DNA of 8,012 bases. It comes from Verrucomicrobiota bacterium. GTDB taxonomy: Bacteria > Verrucomicrobiota > Verrucomicrobiia > Verrucomicrobiales > DEV007. The stretch covers positions 1 through 8,012 of the forward strand of contig JAQCER010000108.1 in assembly GCA_027618625.1 (NCBI GenBank), read 5' to 3'. Below, piece after piece: positions 5,659-8,012 of the stretch; position 1 is the first letter of the stretch; every line of letters starts with the position of its first letter. Both the position numbers and the translations under genes were made by a program. Below the pieces are notes generated by a model, which did not search any database, was not told where the DNA came from, and saw nothing but the letters and a program-made list of their open reading frames with translations.

Positions 5659-6112
5659 AAGCAGCGCCGATCGACGGATGCTCTATCCATGGTATTCTTC
5701 CTCCTTGCAATCATCAGCGCCGGGATGTTCGTGGTGGAGAAACGATGGCTAGCGTCAACGCTGCCTGTGGTTCGGCTCCGCACTGCGGGATGTGATGCAA
5801 AACCCGCTTGCCCGGGACACGTGGGCTCGGCAGTGCTTCCTGTTCTTGCCACACACAGTAACGAACCTCTGCACCTGGGCAGCGCTTATCCTGGAAATTC
5901 TCTTTCTTCCGCTCGCCCTCATTCGTCCAACTCGTGGGTTTGCCTGGGCCGCAATGGTGGCGATGCATCTTGGAGTACTGATGCTCATCGACTTTGCGAA
6001 TCTGACGTTCGGCATGCTCGTCGTGCATGTTTTCACCTGGCGCCGGGAATGGCTGCCGAAACGAAACAAAGCCCAGCTTGAAGGCAAGCAAATGCGAATG
6101 GCGGAACTTTGA
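5659..6112 (+). pseudogene. C-terminal remnant of an HTTM-like membrane protein
   Basis: From 5753 the frame ending at TGA 6110 reads LWFGSALRDVMQNPLARDTW, then LCTWAALILEILFLPLALIR, RGFAWAAMVAMHLGVLMLID and FANLTFGMLVVHVFTW. This matches my memory of the C-terminal membrane half of HTTM (vitamin K-dependent carboxylase-like) proteins, sometimes fused to a DCC thiol-oxidoreductase domain, which end in MHLG.LLL.DFADLT.GML..H.FTF. Complete proteins are several hundred residues long; only about 115 remain here. A TAG at 5750 blocks the frame upstream, but a membrane-helix-like segment (VFFLLAIISAGMFVVEKRW, 5692-5748) in the adjacent frame would join it if one C were removed at 5764-5765. That combined frame begins only after TGA 5656, so the gene is 5'-truncated as well as frameshifted. 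GTG 5792 is a nominal start for a fragment. Product unlikely to function. Confidence 0.6.
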
Positions 6113-6171
6113 CTTGGGGCGACTTGGACTTCGAGTCGAGATGGCAGGAACTTCAATTGAGTTGAACTCCC

Positions 6172-6879
6172 GTGGAATCCGGCACACTGTTGCCTATGGG
6201 AGCGCTGCTAGCACTGTTCTTGATTGCATCGACCTCGCTGGTTCTCGTGCGCGTGGGCGCGACGGCGCTGATGATGACGGGGATCGACAGGGATACCGCC
6301 AGCTTTCAATCCTACTCGGCGTTCTTCGGTGTTGGGTTCACGACTTCGGAAGCGGAATTGGTGGTGAATCATCCGGTTCGTCGCCGCATTATTCGCGACT
6401 TGATTCTTTCAGGGAACATCGGGCTGACCTCGGCACTGGCCACGGTGATCGTGACCTTCGTGCAGACCACGACGACGACACAGGTATTGCAGATGGTCGG
6501 CCTTATCGCTGCTGGTGCCATTCTGATCTACGTTCTTTCGCGCATAGGCCTGCTCAATCGTGCGCTGGACCATGTCATCCGGATTTCACTTGAGCGCGCC
6601 GGCGTGGTGCATGCGCTCGACTACGAGCTGCTCCTGCGCGTGCGCGATGGCTACGCGATCTCAGAAATGGAGATTGAGCCAGATTGCAGACTGGCTGGTC
6701 TAACACTCCGACAATCTCGGCCAGCCGATCTGGGGATCATCGTGCTCGGCATCAACAAGGCTGATGGCAGCTTCAAAGGGGCGCCCGGCCCGGAAGACTT
6801 GATCGAAGTGGGGGACGTGACCGTCATGTATGGTCGCGACAAGGACGTGGCGGAAGTCCGCGCCAGGCAAAAGCATTGA
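6172..6879 (+). CDS. Membrane protein with C-terminal TrkA-C (RCK_C) domain
   Basis: A 235-residue protein with one N-terminal transmembrane helix (about 9-30), a conserved loop containing MTGIDRDTASFQSYSAFFGV and GFTTSEAELVVNHPVRRRI (35-73), two more helices (about 80-100 and 106-126), then a cytoplasmic linker and a TrkA-C/RCK_C domain (about 155-225; ISEMEIEPDCRLAGLTLRQS, GIIVLGINKADG, GDVTVMYGR). TrkA-C domains bind ligands such as nucleotides and regulate potassium channels and transporters. The family is usually annotated only as TrkA C-terminal domain protein; its own transport activity is unproven. The loop G-V-G-F-T-T recalls Trk/Ktr filter sequences, a resemblance only. The start is GTG 6172, since TGA at 6163 limits the frame; ATG 6196 is an alternative that removes eight residues. 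No Trk or Ktr pore gene is visible nearby. Confidence 0.8.
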   Translation: MESGTLLPMGALLALFLIASTSLVLVRVGATALMMTGIDRDTASFQSYSAFFGVGFTTSEAELVVNHPVRRRIIRDLILSGNIGLTSALATVIVTFVQTTTTTQVLQMVGLIAAGAILIYVLSRIGLLNRALDHVIRISLERAGVVHALDYELLLRVRDGYAISEMEIEPDCRLAGLTLRQSRPADLGIIVLGINKADGSFKGAPGPEDLIEVGDVTVMYGRDKDVAEVRARQKH

Positions 6880-8012
6880 TCACCACGTGCGCAGCTGCTC
6901 CGGGAACAGGCAGTCTTCGCAATCGCTTTCGTCCTCCATGCAGAAGTCGTCGTAGATCTGTAGCAGCGCCTGCTGCTGGTAGACAAAGCGCGTGAATTCC
7001 GCAGCGTCCGGTCGCCGACCCAAGAGGCGAATCACGGCACGGCGCGACTTTTCATTTTCAAGCGTCCCGCGAAGGGCACAGTAGCCATCCCATGCCGGGG
7101 CATTGAGCGGCACCACCAGGGGGAAGGCGATATTTGCCAGAATCTCCTTGCTGCGCGTTCCGCCGACCAGTGCCATCGGCTTGGCGGCCTGCTTCGAAGT
7201 GAGGGTATAGTGGTTGTCCCAGTACGAATGTCCGAGACTGCTTAACACTTTCACAAATGCCTTGCGGTCAAAGGTCGGCGCAGCAGATTCCCAGAGATGC
7301 CGGAACACGCGTTGCGATTCACGAACAAGGCAGGCGAGTGCTGCCACCCGCCGCTGTGGATGGTTCATGGGGCGGCTGCCGGAAAACTTCCAACCGAGGT
7401 CGATGCCCTGAAATTCGGCCCGGTGCATCCACCACGTTTCCCAAAGTCCGCGCAGGTAGCTGCGGGTTGCATCGGAGGCATCCTCGAAGACACGGGTTTC
7501 GAGAAACCCGGCGAGTCCAAACAGCAGCGCCTCTGCCGCATCGGGATTCGCCCGCAGGCCGCTCAGCGGCAGGCGTTGCGCCAGCACCGTCATCGGCAGA
7601 CGATTTCTCCGATAGCCGAATGCTTCGGCGAACGCCTGGTAAAGCATTTCCGACTCACCATGAATCTCTGCGATCCGGCGCAGGCGGCGTCCCTTTGCTT
7701 CCAGTCGAAAACGCGCTGCTGAAGTGAGCAAGTCGTCGATCCTTGATGCCGGCATGTGTTCGAGTGGTGCGGAACAACGACCGTTGCGCGCCTCGGGCAC
7801 CACACCGGATGGCTTGGTGCTGAGCTTTGATGGATCGAGCTGCACCTGTGGCACCTGGATGTGATCATCGGTGCGGGTGAAGAACTGTTCGCCACGATCG
7901 CCGCCGGGGTGGTCGACGAACAAGTGGAGCACCACATTGCGATAGGCACGATTCTCGCCATGGCCATGGTGCTCCCAATCGCGAAGGTTTGTGTCCAGTT
8001 CAATACTACCAC
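6880..8012 (-). CDS. DUF2851 family protein (5' end outside window)
   Basis: The minus-strand frame is open from the right edge (first full codon ends at 8010) to TGA at 6882-6880, 376 residues, so the N-terminus is missing. The visible start, IELDTNLRDWEHHGHGENRA and YRNVVLHLFVDHPGG, matches the hallmark of DUF2851 (G.VE.H....DW..HGH..D..Y..VVLHV). The long helical middle includes RLPMTVLAQRLPLSG, EALLFGLAGFL (about 130-170), GWKFSGSRPMNHPQRRVAAL (about 210) and VGGTRSKEILANIAFPLVVP (about 280). The C-terminus carries C-x6-C-x2-C (Cys357, Cys364, Cys367), a likely metal or redox site. The family is found in Bacteroidota and Verrucomicrobiota and has no established function that I know of. 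GTG 7935 is an internal codon, not the start, because the homology continues upstream of it. It is convergent with the TrkA-C gene and shares TGATCA with it. Confidence 0.85.
   Translation of the reverse strand, partial: GSIELDTNLRDWEHHGHGENRAYRNVVLHLFVDHPGGDRGEQFFTRTDDHIQVPQVQLDPSKLSTKPSGVVPEARNGRCSAPLEHMPASRIDDLLTSAARFRLEAKGRRLRRIAEIHGESEMLYQAFAEAFGYRRNRLPMTVLAQRLPLSGLRANPDAAEALLFGLAGFLETRVFEDASDATRSYLRGLWETWWMHRAEFQGIDLGWKFSGSRPMNHPQRRVAALACLVRESQRVFRHLWESAAPTFDRKAFVKVLSSLGHSYWDNHYTLTSKQAAKPMALVGGTRSKEILANIAFPLVVPLNAPAWDGYCALRGTLENEKSRRAVIRLLGRRPDAAEFTRFVYQQQALLQIYDDFCMEDESDCEDCLFPEQLRTW

Noticed and set aside
5507..5710. Minus-strand ORF containing PRQILDSHG, similar to the ARQILDSRG start of enolase
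   Set aside because: The match covers only about nine residues, the sequence before and after does not follow enolase, and the frame ends soon after. I treat it as chance.
7590..8012. Minus-strand ORF of 140 codons at the right edge
   Set aside because: It is a Ser/Thr/His-rich shadow; the overlapping frame carries the DUF2851 motifs up to the edge.

Overview
The window is a GC-rich bacterial chromosome segment that looks like Verrucomicrobiota. This is an inference from gene content: a secreted SHD1-like protein with a trailing beta-sandwich-like region, a DUF2851 protein, a small helical protein paired with a nucleotidyltransferase, few Shine-Dalgarno sequences, and GTG starts. No rRNA, tRNA or CRISPR array is visible.

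Layout. From 3 to 569 is the 3' end of an FkbM-type methyltransferase cut by the left edge. From 840 to 1451 is a secreted SHD1-like protein whose frame continues past two TGA codons to a TAG at 1590. From 1780 to 2406 is a lipoprotein L,D-transpeptidase. From about 2446 to 3250 lies a dead IS5-family element on the minus strand. From 3398 to 4420 is galE, the best-defined gene here, with a TTGACA-type promoter candidate upstream. From 4567 to 5398 is a tightly packed two-gene unit: an 84-residue helical protein and a minimal nucleotidyltransferase separated by one base. From 5399 to 5658 is a poorly coding stretch with one possible 49-codon ORF and a cluster of ATCGAT-type dyads. From 5659 to 6112 is the C-terminal remnant of an HTTM-like membrane protein. 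From 6172 to 6879 is a three-helix membrane protein with a TrkA-C domain. It meets a convergent DUF2851 gene, which runs off the right edge, at a shared TGATCA.

Functionally this is not one pathway. FkbM methyltransferase, GalE and L,D-transpeptidase all touch the cell envelope or surface sugars, but they are separated by decayed DNA and are probably independent transcription units. Three loci show decay (SHD1 tail, IS5 transposase, HTTM remnant), so this is a locally degrading accessory region between intact housekeeping genes. The only compact candidate for an uncharacterised system is the small protein plus nucleotidyltransferase pair. I see no clear sign of a large novel system.
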